Source: Terriglobia bacterium (GTDB lineage Bacteria > Acidobacteriota > Terriglobia > Bryobacterales > Bryobacteraceae). Taken from it: DNA of 64,000 nucleotides. The stretch covers positions 18,173-82,172 of the forward strand of contig JAIQFE010000030.1 of the NCBI GenBank assembly GCA_020073445.1, read 5' to 3'. The notes under the pieces were generated by a model. It searched no databases, had not been told where the DNA came from, and was given only the letters and a program-made list of their open reading frames with translations. A program made the position numbers and the translations under genes. How positions within the stretch are numbered: position 1 is the first letter of the stretch; every line of letters starts with the position of its first letter. This document shows positions 34,766-44,719 of this stretch, one piece after another.

Positions 34766-37399
34766 CTATTCGCCGCTCTGCTGCAGGAGCTTGGCGACCA
34801 GCGCCGTCCATCCCGTCTGGTGGCTCGCTCCCAGACCCGCGCCGTTGTCGCCCTGGAAGTACTCGTAAAACAAAATGTGATCCCGGAAATGCGGATCCGT
34901 CTGGAACTTCTCCGTGCCCCCGTACACCGCCCGGCGCCCCTGAGCATCGCGCAGAAAGATGTGGGAAAGCCGCCGCGAGAGCTGACGCGCGACATCGCCC
35001 AACGTCGTCTTCTTGCCGGATCCTGTGGGAAACTCCACCTGCACGTCGTTGCCGAAATAGTGATTGAACTTTTGCAGCGATTCAATCAGCAAGAAGTTCA
35101 CCGGGAACCACACCGGACCGCGCCAGTTCGAATTGCCGCCGAACAATCCCGTGTTCGATTCTGCCGGCTCGTAATCCACGCGATTTTCCTGGCCGTCGAC
35201 CGGCAGAACGAACGGATGCCGTTGGTGATACTGGGACAGAGCCCGGATGCCGTGGGGCGAAAGAAACTCGGCTTCGTCTAACATGCGTTCCAGCACGCGG
35301 ATCAGCCGTGCCGGTGCGACCAGACTCAGGAGCCGCCGCGATCCCGTTCCCTCGATTTGGAGGGATGCGATGTTCCCGCACAGATCCGGCCGGTTGAGCC
35401 GGAACCACTCCATTCTCCGCCGGAATCCAGCGAGCTGATCGATTACCTGCGGCTCGATGGTATCCACCGCAAACAATGGGATCAACCCGACCATCGATCG
35501 CACCTTCATGGGAATCGATTGCCCGTTCGGCAGGCGCAAGCGGTCGTAGAAAAACCCGTCCGTCTCATCCCACAGCCCGCCATCTCCGATCCCGTTCATC
35601 GCTGCGGCGATGTACAGGAAATGTTCGAAGAACTTGCTGGCCACGTCCTCGTAAATCCGGTTGACCTTGCTCGCCAGCTCCAGCGCGATCTTCAGCATGT
35701 TCAGGCAATACATCGCCATCCAGCTCGTGCCGTCGGATTGTTCCAGGTAGCCGCCCCATGGCAACGGCCTCGATCGGTCGAATACGCCGATGTTGTCCAG
35801 TCCCAGGAAGCCGCCTTCGAAGATGTTGTTGCCTGTGGAATCCTTGCGGTTCACCCACCACGTGAAGTTCATCAGCAGCTTGTGAAACACGCTTTGCAGA
35901 AACGAATAGTCGGGCTTGCCGGTGAGTTTGCGGTGAATCTGGTACACGCGCCAGCACGCCCAGGCGTGCACCGGAGGGTTCACGTCGCCTAGCGCCCACT
36001 CATACGCCGGTATCTGCCCGTTGGGATGCAGGTACCACTCGCGCAGAAACAATCGCAATTGCCTCATCGCGAACTCGGGATCCACCATGGCCAGAGGGAT
36101 CGCATGGAACGCCAGATCCCAGGCCGCATACCACGGGTATTCCCACTTGTCGGGCATCGAGATGATGTCGTCGTTGTACAAGTGAACCCATTGCGCGTTG
36201 CGGCCCTGCCGCCTGGCGGCCGGCGGCGTAGGCTGGCCCGGATCCCCATCGAGCCACGTCTCGACCACGAAATTGTAAAACTGCTTGGTCCACAACAACC
36301 CCGCGAAGGCTTGCCGCTGGACCCGTTTGGCGTCTTCGGAAAGCGCCTTCGGACAGAACGAGTAGAACTCATCCGCTTCGGCGATCCGTTTCGCGAACAG
36401 CCCGTCGAAATCCGGTTCGACATACGGCACCAGACGCGATGCATCGCTCATATGCGTCAGGCGCAGACGCACGATCGTAGTCTGTCCGGGCTCGAGTTGC
36501 AGGGTGTACCACGCGCATGCCTTGGTTCCGGTTTGCTCCGGATTGACCGCTGCCTCGTTGCCTTTGACGACTCGCTGGTGAAACGAATCCTTTACGTACG
36601 GGCGCGTGTTCTGCAAAACCCATAGCGCCTGGGCGTTGGTCTCGTTCTCCGTAAACAACAGCGGCGGATTCCCGTCCAGCGCGAGCCTGTAAGAGCCCAG
36701 GTCCTTTTGCTCCGCGTCAATCGCTCCGTTTTCACTACGGCGAAGCACCGGCTTCTGTTCTTTCGGATCCCAAGTCCACGTGTTGCGGAACCACAGTGTC
36801 GGCAGCAGGTGTAGCGTCGCTGCCTCGGGCCCGCGATTCGCGACACTAATCCGGATCAGGATGTCGTTCGCGTCTGCCTTGGCGTACTCGGCGAAGATAT
36901 CGAAGTAGCGGTTGTCATCCAGTATCCCCGTGTCCAGCAGCTCATACTCGGGCTCCTTGCGCGACCGGGTGGCATTCGCCTCCAGCAGCCGCTTGTAAGG
37001 AAACTCGGCCTGCGGATACTTGTACAGGCATTTCATGTACGAATGCGTCGGCGTGGAATCGAGGTAGTAGTAATACTCTTTTACGTCCTCGCCGTGATTC
37101 CCCTGATTGCCGGTCAGTCCGAACAGCCGCTCTTTGAGAATTGGATCACGGCCGTTCCAGAAAGCCAGAGCGAAGCATAATCGCTGGTGGTTATCGCAGA
37201 TTCCCGCGATGCCGTCCTCACCCCAGCGATATGCCCGCAGATGGGAGTGTTCGAACGGGAAAAATTCCCAGGCGGTTCCGTTCTCGCTGTAGTCCTCGCG
37301 GACCGTTCCCCACTCGCGCTCCGACAAGTAGGGACCCCAGCGCCGCCAATGCAGCTCGCGCCGGCCGGCTTCTTGCAGGCGCCGCTTTTCCGCTTCCAT
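34766..37399 (-). CDS. GH63/MGH1-like glycoside hydrolase
   Basis: 877 aa, no signal peptide, so probably cytosolic. The N-terminal region has beta-sandwich character (about 1-380), followed by an (alpha/alpha)6-barrel with [47 protein letters not shown] and [11 protein letters not shown]. Such proteins are annotated as glucosidase or mannosylglycerate-type hydrolases; candidate catalytic acids include the Asp in WDLAFH and Glu in AYEWALGD. It is a long single gene with no clear operon partner. Substrate unproven. Confidence 0.85.
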   Translation of the reverse strand: MEAEKRRLQEAGRRELHWRRWGPYLSEREWGTVREDYSENGTAWEFFPFEHSHLRAYRWGEDGIAGICDNHQRLCFALAFWNGRDPILKERLFGLTGNQGNHGEDVKEYYYYLDSTPTHSYMKCLYKYPQAEFPYKRLLEANATRSRKEPEYELLDTGILDDNRYFDIFAEYAKADANDILIRISVANRGPEAATLHLLPTLWFRNTWTWDPKEQKPVLRRSENGAIDAEQKDLGSYRLALDGNPPLLFTENETNAQALWVLQNTRPYVKDSFHQRVVKGNEAAVNPEQTGTKACAWYTLQLEPGQTTIVRLRLTHMSDASRLVPYVEPDFDGLFAKRIAEADEFYSFCPKALSEDAKRVQRQAFAGLLWTKQFYNFVVETWLDGDPGQPTPPAARRQGRNAQWVHLYNDDIISMPDKWEYPWYAAWDLAFHAIPLAMVDPEFAMRQLRLFLREWYLHPNGQIPAYEWALGDVNPPVHAWACWRVYQIHRKLTGKPDYSFLQSVFHKLLMNFTWWVNRKDSTGNNIFEGGFLGLDNIGVFDRSRPLPWGGYLEQSDGTSWMAMYCLNMLKIALELASKVNRIYEDVASKFFEHFLYIAAAMNGIGDGGLWDETDGFFYDRLRLPNGQSIPMKVRSMVGLIPLFAVDTIEPQVIDQLAGFRRRMEWFRLNRPDLCGNIASLQIEGTGSRRLLSLVAPARLIRVLERMLDEAEFLSPHGIRALSQYHQRHPFVLPVDGQENRVDYEPAESNTGLFGGNSNWRGPVWFPVNFLLIESLQKFNHYFGNDVQVEFPTGSGKKTTLGDVARQLSRRLSHIFLRDAQGRRAVYGGTEKFQTDPHFRDHILFYEYFQGDNGAGLGASHQTGWTALVAKLLQQSGE

Positions 37400-37431
37400 G
37401 AACCCTTGATTCTAGCGGTTTAGGGGTGGGG

Positions 37432-37450
37432 CAGGCGATCTTGTCGCCTG
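37432..37450. repeat. REP-like hairpin, copy 1
   Basis: CAGGCGA (37432-37438) and TCGCCTG (37444-37450) form a 7-bp stem with a 5-base loop, preceded by GGGGTGGGG. A second hairpin at 55144-55165 shares the GTGGGG(C/T)AGGCG and CGCCTG parts. It follows the YraN gene end and precedes the hydrolase start, so termination of neither gene is required. Confidence 0.5.
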
Positions 37451-37459
37451 TCATCCTGA

Positions 37460-37873
37460 TTAAGTCCGGAATGCCCCTCGCAGCAGCGCAATTGTGGGAG
37501 GTTCACCCATCACGACGGTCACCACATCAAAGCGCACGCGTTCCCAGGGCGTATCCGTCTTGCGCGCATACTCGCGACCCACGCGGATCAGATGCCGCTG
37601 CTTCTCCGGATTCACCGCCCGTTCCGGCCCGCCGTACTCGGCTGTCTCGCGCGTTTTCACTTCCACGATCACCAGATCCTCGCCCTCGCACGCGATCAGG
37701 TCCGCCTCGGCTTCTCCGGACGACAGCCGGTAGTTCCGCGCGATGATGATGAATCCTTCGCGGCGCAGGTAACGGTGGGCCAGATCCTCGCCGCGCCGTC
37801 CCGCCACGAGATCGCGATCCCAAACGCGCCTACGACGGGCGTCCCGCAACCGATCGAGCATCGCCAAGATCAT
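37460..37873 (-). CDS. YraN-family (UPF0102) endonuclease-like protein
   Basis: 137 aa. RRGEDLAHRYLRREGF, ARNYRLSSGEAEADLIA and LVIVEVKTR match the predicted restriction-endonuclease-like fold; the metal residues are E (GEAEAD, usually GEIDLI), D and E-V-K. The insertion in GEAEADLI relative to GEIDLI is odd. ATG 37873 follows TAAGG at 9 bases and overlaps the methyltransferase gene by 44 bases; ATG 37861 is another possible start. Confidence 0.85.
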   Translation of the reverse strand: MILAMLDRLRDARRRRVWDRDLVAGRRGEDLAHRYLRREGFIIIARNYRLSSGEAEADLIACEGEDLVIVEVKTRETAEYGGPERAVNPEKQRHLIRVGREYARKTDTPWERVRFDVVTVVMGEPPTIALLRGAFRT

Positions 37874-38399
37874 TCTTAATCACCTTAAGGCGCCATTCGA
37901 TCACCTTGCCGCGAACCACGTAACACAAGTAGTGCTCCCAGAACCGCCGATACCGCGGGAACGTGTTCACCAGCCATTCGAACCCCAGCCATCGCCATAA
38001 GGCTAGTAGCTTCACGCGCACGGAATTCTCGGTAAATCGTACTGTCGAATAGTAGCCGTACCCGGCGTTATCCTTGCCGAAATAGCGCATCGAGAAGCTG
38101 TTCAGGTGCCAGCGATGTGTCGGATCGCAGAAGGAGCTGAAATCCGTGTAATGCGGCGTGACGATCAGCACCTCGCCGCCGCCCCGCACCAGGCGGTGAA
38201 ACTCTTCCATGCTGCGGATCACGTCGGAAAGATGCTCGATCACGTGCACCGCCTGCAATCCGTCGAAGGACGAATCGCGAAACGGATAAGGAAAATGGTC
38301 CAGATCCGCGATCACGTCCGCCCGCGACGCCAGATTGCGGTCGACACCGATCGCGCCCGGCTTCTTGTTGATCCCGCAACCTACGTCCAGTATTCGCAT
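37830..38399 (-). CDS. Class I SAM-dependent methyltransferase
   Basis: 189 aa. LDVGCGINKKPGAIGVD is the SAM-binding motif I region, DLDHFPYPFRDSSFD gives the second acidic loop and QAVHVIEHLSD motif IV. These proteins are often found near glycan or polyketide genes, but the substrate cannot be inferred here. Its 3' end overlaps YraN; its 5' end is 9 bp from the pseudo-receiver gene, so co-transcription is likely. Confidence 0.85.
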   Translation of the reverse strand: MRILDVGCGINKKPGAIGVDRNLASRADVIADLDHFPYPFRDSSFDGLQAVHVIEHLSDVIRSMEEFHRLVRGGGEVLIVTPHYTDFSSFCDPTHRWHLNSFSMRYFGKDNAGYGYYSTVRFTENSVRVKLLALWRWLGFEWLVNTFPRYRRFWEHYLCYVVRGKVIEWRLKVIKNDLGDARSVAGRPS

Positions 38400-38408
38400 G
38401 GGACGGGC

Positions 38409-39257
38409 TTACTTGGGGTCCATGTACTTGATCAGCAGGACTTCGTTGCCGTGCTCGTTGTAGATCAGATCGTCCACCAGCTGGCGGGTCATCATGATCC
38501 CGAATCCGCCCGGCCGCATTCCGAGCTTCTCCCGTACCTCGGCGTGCTCCACCGGCGAATCCTGCGGATTCGAAACTGCCGCGTGCTCCAGATGTTCGAA
38601 GGAGAATCCCTTGCCTGGATCGCGGACGTAATACAGCGCCGCGCGCTTGCTGCGCACGTAGGTGATGAAGACTCTCTTGTCGGGATCCGATCCGGCGCCG
38701 TGCTCGATCGCGTTCAGCAGAATCTCGCGAAACGCGGTGGTCACTCGCTCTTGCTCGGCATGCGGCAATTCCATCCCCAGCTCACGGATAAACTGCACGA
38801 TGCGGCCGGCGGTTTCCATCTTGCAGCGCACCCGCAATCCCAGCCACTCCGGCCGCGCGGAGAGCACCTGAATATCGTCCTCCGCATCCGTGCCGCTGAG
38901 CGCCCGCTCCGCCATTTCCGCCACGGCTTCCACGGTGAACGGTTTGCTGAAAAAGCAAAAGGCCCGCTCGCGGATCGCGCGAACGATATTGTCGGGAGTA
39001 TTGGCCGCCGTCATCATGACCACCCGCGTGTCCGGCCGCACTTCGTGAATTCGCTCCAGCAGGGTCATCCCATCCATTCCCGGGAGTCTCAGGCCGGTCA
39101 GCACTACGTCAAACGGGGTATTTTCCACCATCCGCAAACCGGAGAGGCCATCATAGGCGCTCTCGATATTGCGATCCGGGGCGTCCAGGGCGGCACGTAG
39201 CAAGCCATGAACATCCCGGTCGTCGTCCACAATCAGGATGCGCTTAGGCAATGCCAT
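38409..39257 (-). CDS. Pseudo-receiver fused to RsbW-like HATPase
   Basis: 282 aa. Residues 5-115 form a CheY-like receiver with the acidic pair (VDDDRD) and Lys 105 (FFSKPF), but the phosphoacceptor Asp is Gly 55 (VVLTGLRLPG), one transition from GAC to GGC. Residues 140-280 form an anti-sigma-type ATPase with the N-box FREILLNAIEHGAG, DPGKGFSF and GGFGIMMTRQLVDD. It is divergent from a STAS protein across 40 bp. The layout suggests a partner-switching module whose receiver input does not depend on phosphorylation; the sigma factor it would bind is not in the window. Confidence 0.85.
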   Translation of the reverse strand: MALPKRILIVDDDRDVHGLLRAALDAPDRNIESAYDGLSGLRMVENTPFDVVLTGLRLPGMDGMTLLERIHEVRPDTRVVMMTAANTPDNIVRAIRERAFCFFSKPFTVEAVAEMAERALSGTDAEDDIQVLSARPEWLGLRVRCKMETAGRIVQFIRELGMELPHAEQERVTTAFREILLNAIEHGAGSDPDKRVFITYVRSKRAALYYVRDPGKGFSFEHLEHAAVSNPQDSPVEHAEVREKLGMRPGGFGIMMTRQLVDDLIYNEHGNEVLLIKYMDPK

Positions 39258-39297
39258 CCAATGTAGTACGATACCAGAGTCCCTGGGTGAGGCATAA

Positions 39298-39666
39298 GTG
39301 CTCATTGAGCTGAATCAAATCGACGACGTTTGCGTCATACGCTTTGAGGGCCGCTTCAACACCGGTTTCGATCCCGAGTATCTTCGCCGCAAGGCTGACG
39401 AACTGAAGCAGTTCAGCTGCGATAAAGTCTTGGCCGATTTTCGCGAAGTGCCCGCCGTTGGTTCCACGGGAATCGGATTTCTCGTCGCCATCTATTCCTC
39501 TGCAACCAAGAGCCCGGATGGCCGGTTCGTGCTGGTAGGCGTGCAGCCGCGCGTCCGTGAAGTGCTCGATCTTACCCGTCTCAGCAGCATCTTGCCGATG
39601 GCCGGCGATATGGCGTCCGGCATGGCCGCGCTGCGCGGCACCGCCAGCGCGCATGGACAACGCTGA
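39298..39666 (+). CDS. STAS-domain anti-sigma factor antagonist
   Basis: 122 aa. The STAS fold is visible in IRFEGRFNTGFDPEY, VLADFREVPAVGSTGIGFLV and LVGVQPRVREVLDLTRL. The Ser in VGSTGIG aligns with the phosphorylated Ser of SpoIIAA-type antagonists, so phospho-regulation is possible. GTG at 39298 is the only good start. An HATPase kinase candidate is encoded divergently next door, and the SDR gene starts 6 bp downstream. Confidence 0.87.
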   Translation: MLIELNQIDDVCVIRFEGRFNTGFDPEYLRRKADELKQFSCDKVLADFREVPAVGSTGIGFLVAIYSSATKSPDGRFVLVGVQPRVREVLDLTRLSSILPMAGDMASGMAALRGTASAHGQR

Positions 39667-39672
39667 TCTGTC

Positions 39673-40407
39673 GTGAGTAAGGTCGCTCTCGTAACGGGCG
39701 CCGGCAGCGGAATCGGCCGCGCGGCCAGCCTCGCGTTGCATTCCGCGGGATATCAATTGGTGCTCGCCGGACGTCGCGCCGCGCAACTGGAACAGACTGC
39801 CTCGGGGACCGGAATGCTCGTCGTGCCCACCGATGTGGGCGATCCCGCCTCCGTGCGCGCGCTCTTTGCCCAAACGAAGGAAGCGTTCGGAAGACTGGAC
39901 GTGCTGTTCAATAACGCCGGCATCGCCGCGCCGGGCGTCCCCATGGAGGACCTTACCTACGATCAGTGGAATGCGGTCGTGCAGGTGAACCTTACCGGCG
40001 CGTTTCTGTGCGCGCAAGAAGCCATCCGCCTGATGAAGGCGCAGCAGCCGCGCGGCGGGCGCATCATCAACAACGGTTCGATTTCAGCCCATTCCCCGCG
40101 CCCGAACTCCGCGCCCTATACGGCCACCAAGCACGCGATCACCGGACTCACGAAATCCATTTCACTCGACGGCCGCAACTTCGATATCGCCTGCGGCCAG
40201 ATTGATATCGGCAACGCCGCTACTGAGCTCACGGAAAAAATGGCCACCGGCATCGTTCAGGCCAACGGATCGACCATGCCCGAGCCCCGTATGGATCTGA
40301 AGCATGTCGCCGACGCGATCGTGTACATGGCGAGTCTGCCGCTCGACGCCAATGTCCAGTTCATGACCGTGATGGCGACCAAGATGCCCTTCGTCGGCCG
40401 CGGTTAA
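39673..40407 (+). CDS. SDR-family oxidoreductase
   Basis: 244 aa. It has [18 protein letters not shown], the catalytic Ser in NNGSISAHS and Y-T-A-T-K (APYTATKHA), so the active site is complete. Start is GTG 39673. The gene follows the STAS gene by 6 bases and may be co-transcribed, although no functional link is evident. It ends 26 bp before a strong hairpin at 40433-40454. Confidence 0.87.
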   Translation: MSKVALVTGAGSGIGRAASLALHSAGYQLVLAGRRAAQLEQTASGTGMLVVPTDVGDPASVRALFAQTKEAFGRLDVLFNNAGIAAPGVPMEDLTYDQWNAVVQVNLTGAFLCAQEAIRLMKAQQPRGGRIINNGSISAHSPRPNSAPYTATKHAITGLTKSISLDGRNFDIACGQIDIGNAATELTEKMATGIVQANGSTMPEPRMDLKHVADAIVYMASLPLDANVQFMTVMATKMPFVGRG

Positions 40408-40432
40408 TGTGGCGAACGCACTCTTGCGTGCC

Positions 40433-40454
40433 GTGTCGAGACTCTTCTCGACAC
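40433..40454. terminator. Stem-loop between convergent genes
   Basis: GTGTCGAGA (40433-40441) and TCTCGACAC (40446-40454) form a perfect 9-bp stem with a 4-base loop, in the gap between the + strand SDR and the - strand amidohydrolase-like gene. There is no long T-run on either side, so it is either a weak bidirectional terminator or a repeat. Confidence 0.5.
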
Positions 40455-40464
40455 CTCTTCGCGT

Positions 40465-41322
40465 TTATCGCAACCCCAACGCCTTCGCCGGATTCGTTTT
40501 CGCCATCAAATCGATCTGCGCGTCCGTGATCCCTTCCTTCTTGAGCGCCGCGAAATACGCCACCATCCCATCCGGATGCAGAGGACTATTCGGCTGTCCC
40601 AGGTCGCTCGAAAGAATGATGTGCTCCGGCCCGACCTCGCGAATTGCCCGCGCCCACTCCGTTGCATTCATCCGCCCATAGACCAGTTCTATCATCGCCC
40701 CCATCTGCGCGGCTTCCTTCATTTGCGCGATCGACATCCGTACCGGCGGCGTCAGCGCGTGCGTCACCACCACGTGTTCGACTCCCTGGTTCCGCGCCTC
40801 GCGTACGATCATTAACCCCTCGACCGGCGACGAGTGTCCCGTCTCCAGCAGCAGATTGTGTTTCTTGACGATGGCGATGACCTGTTTCACCTCCGGCAAT
40901 AGCTCGCCATTCCGTGCCACCGCCACGAACGGCCGATTCTCCTTGGAATCGTGCACCTGATTCTCGGCGTCGAACGTCGGCATCCATACCACCCGCCCCC
41001 ATCCGCCCTTCATCATCGTCATGCGCTCCACCGCCGCCGGATTGATGCCGCCCACGGTCAGATTCAGGTCGATCCCGCCGAAAATCTCGATCCCCGGGAC
41101 TTCCTTGCGCACCACGTACGCCAGCGCGGCGGTCGATTCGTAATGGTTCTTCAGCACCAGCCCCCGCATGCCGCGAGCCTTGGCCAGCTTCGCCAGGTCG
41201 ATCGCGTCAATCGACCGCGCCGTGCTGTCCGGATCGCTATGCGCGTGGATATCGATCACGCCGTTCAGGGACTGCCCCGAAAGCGCCGCAACGAAACAGG
41301 ACCAGACAAATATTTTCAGCAT
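40465..41322 (-). CDS. Exported metal-dependent hydrolase, amidohydrolase-like
   Basis: 285 aa with a signal peptide (LKIFVWSCFVAALSGQ). The mature part starts GVIDIHAHSDPDS, a His-x-His metal motif, with LKNHYES, VVTHALTPP and ILSSDLGQPN as further candidate metal and active-site residues. The fold resembles PHP or DUF6282-type hydrolases; I cannot fix the family. ATG 41322 is chosen for the signal peptide and is adjacent to the stop of the SDR gene, two bases away, so the genes are coupled. Confidence 0.75.
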   Translation of the reverse strand: MLKIFVWSCFVAALSGQSLNGVIDIHAHSDPDSTARSIDAIDLAKLAKARGMRGLVLKNHYESTAALAYVVRKEVPGIEIFGGIDLNLTVGGINPAAVERMTMMKGGWGRVVWMPTFDAENQVHDSKENRPFVAVARNGELLPEVKQVIAIVKKHNLLLETGHSSPVEGLMIVREARNQGVEHVVVTHALTPPVRMSIAQMKEAAQMGAMIELVYGRMNATEWARAIREVGPEHIILSSDLGQPNSPLHPDGMVAYFAALKKEGITDAQIDLMAKTNPAKALGLR

Positions 41323-41323
41323 T

Positions 41324-42067
41324 CTATCGCCCTCCCGATACATCCAGAATCGCGCCAGTTACAAAGGAAGCCTCTTCCGATAACAGCCACAGAATCGCCG
41401 CCGCCACTTCCTCGGGTTGCCCTCCGCGCTGCATGGGGACCATCGCTTTCACCCGATCCACGCGTCCCGGCTCGCCTCCCTTGGCGTGCATCGCCGTGTA
41501 GATAAACCCCGGACGCACCCCGTTCACCCGAATCCCGTCGCCCGCGACTTCCGCTGCCAGCCCGACCGTGAACGTATCGATCGCGCCCTTCGTGGCCGCG
41601 TAATCGACGTACTCATTCGGCGAACCGAAGCGCGCCGCGCCCGACGAAACATTGACGATCGCTCCGCCCGATCCCCCATGCTTCGTGGACATCCGCCGAA
41701 CCGCCTCGCGCGCACATAGCATCGGACCGATCGCGTTGGTCGAGAACATCCGCTGCATTCGGGCCGCGTCCATCTGCTCCAGCCGCATCTGGGGTTCGAG
41801 CGTGGCCGCGTTGTTCACCAGCGCCGTTAGCCCGCCCAGTTCACGGTCCACCTTCGCGAACAACGCGACAACATCGGATTCCACGCCAATGTCCGCGTGT
41901 ACCGCGATCGCTTTCCCGCCGTCTTTCTGAATCGCGCTGACGACGTCTGCCGCAGCCGCGGCATCCTGAAGATAGTTGACGCACACCGCATAACCTCGCT
42001 GCGCGGCGAGCCTGGCCGTCGCGGCGCCGATGCCCCGGCTTCCTCCAGTGACAATCAGAGTTTTCAA
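41324..42067 (-). CDS. SDR-family oxidoreductase
   Basis: 247 aa. TGGSRGIGAAT is the cofactor motif; NNAATLE replaces the usual NNAG; the catalytic residues are present (NVSSGAARF and YAATKGA). It ends with SFVTGAILDVSGG. It is the first gene of a two-gene unit with the amidohydrolase-like gene. It is divergent from the permease gene with a 67-bp gap. Confidence 0.88.
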   Translation of the reverse strand: MKTLIVTGGSRGIGAATARLAAQRGYAVCVNYLQDAAAAADVVSAIQKDGGKAIAVHADIGVESDVVALFAKVDRELGGLTALVNNAATLEPQMRLEQMDAARMQRMFSTNAIGPMLCAREAVRRMSTKHGGSGGAIVNVSSGAARFGSPNEYVDYAATKGAIDTFTVGLAAEVAGDGIRVNGVRPGFIYTAMHAKGGEPGRVDRVKAMVPMQRGGQPEEVAAAILWLLSEEASFVTGAILDVSGGR

Positions 42068-42134
42068 GATGTTCTTCAGTGTACGCTTTCCCCGTGCCCG
42101 ACTTGTCTACACTCTAAGGATGGAACTCTGAGCG

Positions 42135-44630
42135 ATGAGGCATTTGTTCGAAGACCTCAGGTACGCCCGGCGCACGCTCCTGCAAAACCCCGGCTTCGCC
42201 ATCGCGGCTCTAGGCGCCCTGGCGCTTGGAATCGGAGCGAACACCGCCATCTTCTCGGTCGTCAACACGGTCCTGCTGAAACCGTTGAGCGCGCCTGACG
42301 CCGATCGCATTGTCGAATTGGAATCCACCAGCGCGGGCGTTCCCTCCGCCGCGGCTTCGCCTCGTAATTTCAATGTCTGGCGGGAGCAAACCAGTCAGTT
42401 TCAGGATGTTTCCGCCCATTGGCTCGATCACGTAAATCTCACTGGCGGACCAGACCCGGAGCTAATTCCGGCGGCGCGCGTCACCGTTGATTTTTTCCGT
42501 CTCTATGGCGCGCCGGTTCTTTACGGCCGGACCTTTTCATCGGATGAAGGCCGCCCCAAAGGCGGGAATGTCGTCGTCCTCAGTCACGATCTGTGGGTGC
42601 GCCATTTCGCCGCCGACCCCAAGATCATTGGCCGGACTATTTCGCTGGGCGACGTGCCCTATGCTGTCGTCGGGATTCTCGGTCCGAACTTCGAAACCGA
42701 GCAGTTCGATGAACACCCCGACGTCTGGGTTCCATTTCAAATCGAACCTGGGAGTCTGGCGGCCGATGCCCGTCTCTGCATCGTCACGGGCCGTCTCGGG
42801 CCTGGCGCGACCATCGAAACGGCTCGCGCGGACCTTCAGCGTGTCGCCGATGATTATCGCCGCGCGTTTCCCGCAGCCATCGGCCCCACGGGCAGTTTCA
42901 CCGCCCTGAAATTGCGCGACGCCATGGTCGGCGACGTGCGCCCCACTTTATTGGTCCTGGCCGGCGCAGTAGGGTTCGTCCTGCTCATCGCCTGCGCCAA
43001 CGTCGCCAGCCTCCTGCTCGCCCGCGCCGTAAGCCGAAAACGCGAAATCGCGATCCGGGCTGCCGTAGGCGCCAGTCGCGGACGAATCATCCGCCAAATG
43101 CTCACGGAAAGCATGGCGCTCTCCCTGATGGGCGGTGCGCTGGGCGCGGCGCTTGGATCGATAGGCATCCGTGCTTTCCTTTCGCTTTATCCCAACACTC
43201 CCTTGGGCGTTGCCCTGAACCCCGTCAACATTCCTCGCATCGGACAGGCTGGATCCGCGGTCGTTCTGGATTGGCGTGTCCTGTCCTTCACGATCCTGGT
43301 CTCCTTGCTGACGGGCGTGTTATTCGGGCTCCTCCCCGCGCTTCAGGCGTCCAGCGCCGATCTGAGCACCGCTCTCAAAGAGAGCAGCGGACGTTCCGGT
43401 ACCGGTTTTCGCCAGAGTAAGACACGCTCCGCCCTGGTCATCAGCGAGATGACCCTCGCGCTCGTCTTGTTAATCGGAGCGGCCTTACTGATTCGCACCT
43501 CCATCGCGTTGCGGTCCGTTGAGCCCGGGTTCGATTCCCATAACGTACTCACGATGCAGATGTCGCTTGCCGGCGCGCGCTTCCAGCAAACCTCCGGAGT
43601 CGACCAACTTGTTCAGCGCGGCGTCGAACGCATCGAAGCCCTGCCCGGAGTGGATGTCGTGGCTACCTCCTGTTGCCTTCCTTTGGAGACGGTTTGGCAG
43701 CTCTCTTTCATCGTTCAGGGCCGGCCCTTGAACGGACGAATTCATGGCGTCGCTGGTTGGACGTTTATATCGCCGGGATATTTCGACGCGCTTAAGATTC
43801 CCATCCTGCGTGGCCGCGGATTCAATGAGCGCGATGACGCCACGCAACCCGGCGTGGTCATCATCAACCAGGAGATGGCCCGCCGGATCTGGCCAAATAG
43901 CGACCCGCTGAATGACCGTCTCCTGGTCGGCAGAGCCTTTGGCCCCGAGTACGATCAAGATCCGGTTCGCCAGATCGTCGGCATTGTTGGCGACGTTCGT
44001 GATGTGGGGCTCAATCGAACTCCCCGGCCCGCAATGTATGTTCCCGTTGCGCAGCTACCGCAAGGCGTGAAGAGCCTCGTCTTGCCGATTTTGCCCATCG
44101 CCTGGATCGTCCGTGCTCGCGCGGAACCGCAGTTGCTCGGCACAGCGATTCAAAACGAACTGCGCCAGGCCAGCGGCGGTCTTCCGGTCGCCCGGGTCCG
44201 ATCCATGGACGAAGTCGCGTCCGAGTCCACCGCCCGGACCCGCTTCATCATGCTGCTCATGAGCGTCTTTGGAGGCGCAGCCCTGCTGTTGGGCGCAACC
44301 GGCATTTACGGATTGATGGCCTATTCCGTGCAACAGCGCACGCAAGAGCTGGGGATCCGAATGGCGCTGGGGGCTGGCCGCACCGACGTGAGGAACATGG
44401 TGATCTCTCACGGAATGCGCCTGGCTTTCATCGGAATGGCCGTCGGTATCGCTCTGGCGTTTGGCCTGGTGCGTTTTATCGCCAGCTTCCTGTTTGGGGT
44501 GAAAGCCTGGGACCCGATGGTGTTCGTCGCGGTACCGATTCTCTTGACCGTTGTGGCTCTCTTTGCCGTCTCTGTGCCCGCCCTCCGCGCCAGCCGCATC
44601 GATCCAATCGATGCCTTGCGGCATGAATAG
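42135..44630 (+). CDS. ADOP-type MacB/FtsX-like ABC permease
   Basis: 831 aa orphan permease of the same family as the one at 4976-7432. The N-terminus is DLRYARRTLLQNPGFA followed by ALGIGANTAIFSVVNT; the first FtsX block has LLIACANVASLLLARAVSRKREIAIR and the C-terminal block GIYGLMAYSVQQRTQELGIR. There is no PadR or ATPase gene next to it. The two permeases differ in promoter context, so they are separate loci and not a recent duplication. Confidence 0.9.
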   Translation: MRHLFEDLRYARRTLLQNPGFAIAALGALALGIGANTAIFSVVNTVLLKPLSAPDADRIVELESTSAGVPSAAASPRNFNVWREQTSQFQDVSAHWLDHVNLTGGPDPELIPAARVTVDFFRLYGAPVLYGRTFSSDEGRPKGGNVVVLSHDLWVRHFAADPKIIGRTISLGDVPYAVVGILGPNFETEQFDEHPDVWVPFQIEPGSLAADARLCIVTGRLGPGATIETARADLQRVADDYRRAFPAAIGPTGSFTALKLRDAMVGDVRPTLLVLAGAVGFVLLIACANVASLLLARAVSRKREIAIRAAVGASRGRIIRQMLTESMALSLMGGALGAALGSIGIRAFLSLYPNTPLGVALNPVNIPRIGQAGSAVVLDWRVLSFTILVSLLTGVLFGLLPALQASSADLSTALKESSGRSGTGFRQSKTRSALVISEMTLALVLLIGAALLIRTSIALRSVEPGFDSHNVLTMQMSLAGARFQQTSGVDQLVQRGVERIEALPGVDVVATSCCLPLETVWQLSFIVQGRPLNGRIHGVAGWTFISPGYFDALKIPILRGRGFNERDDATQPGVVIINQEMARRIWPNSDPLNDRLLVGRAFGPEYDQDPVRQIVGIVGDVRDVGLNRTPRPAMYVPVAQLPQGVKSLVLPILPIAWIVRARAEPQLLGTAIQNELRQASGGLPVARVRSMDEVASESTARTRFIMLLMSVFGGAALLLGATGIYGLMAYSVQQRTQELGIRMALGAGRTDVRNMVISHGMRLAFIGMAVGIALAFGLVRFIASFLFGVKAWDPMVFVAVPILLTVVALFAVSVPALRASRIDPIDALRHE

Positions 44631-44719
44631 GCACTCGCCGGTTCTAAGGATTCACTCGCCGATTCCTATTGGGAGCCGCGCCCGCTCGCCCTTAAGATCG
44701 CGAATGAAAGGAAGTTTTT

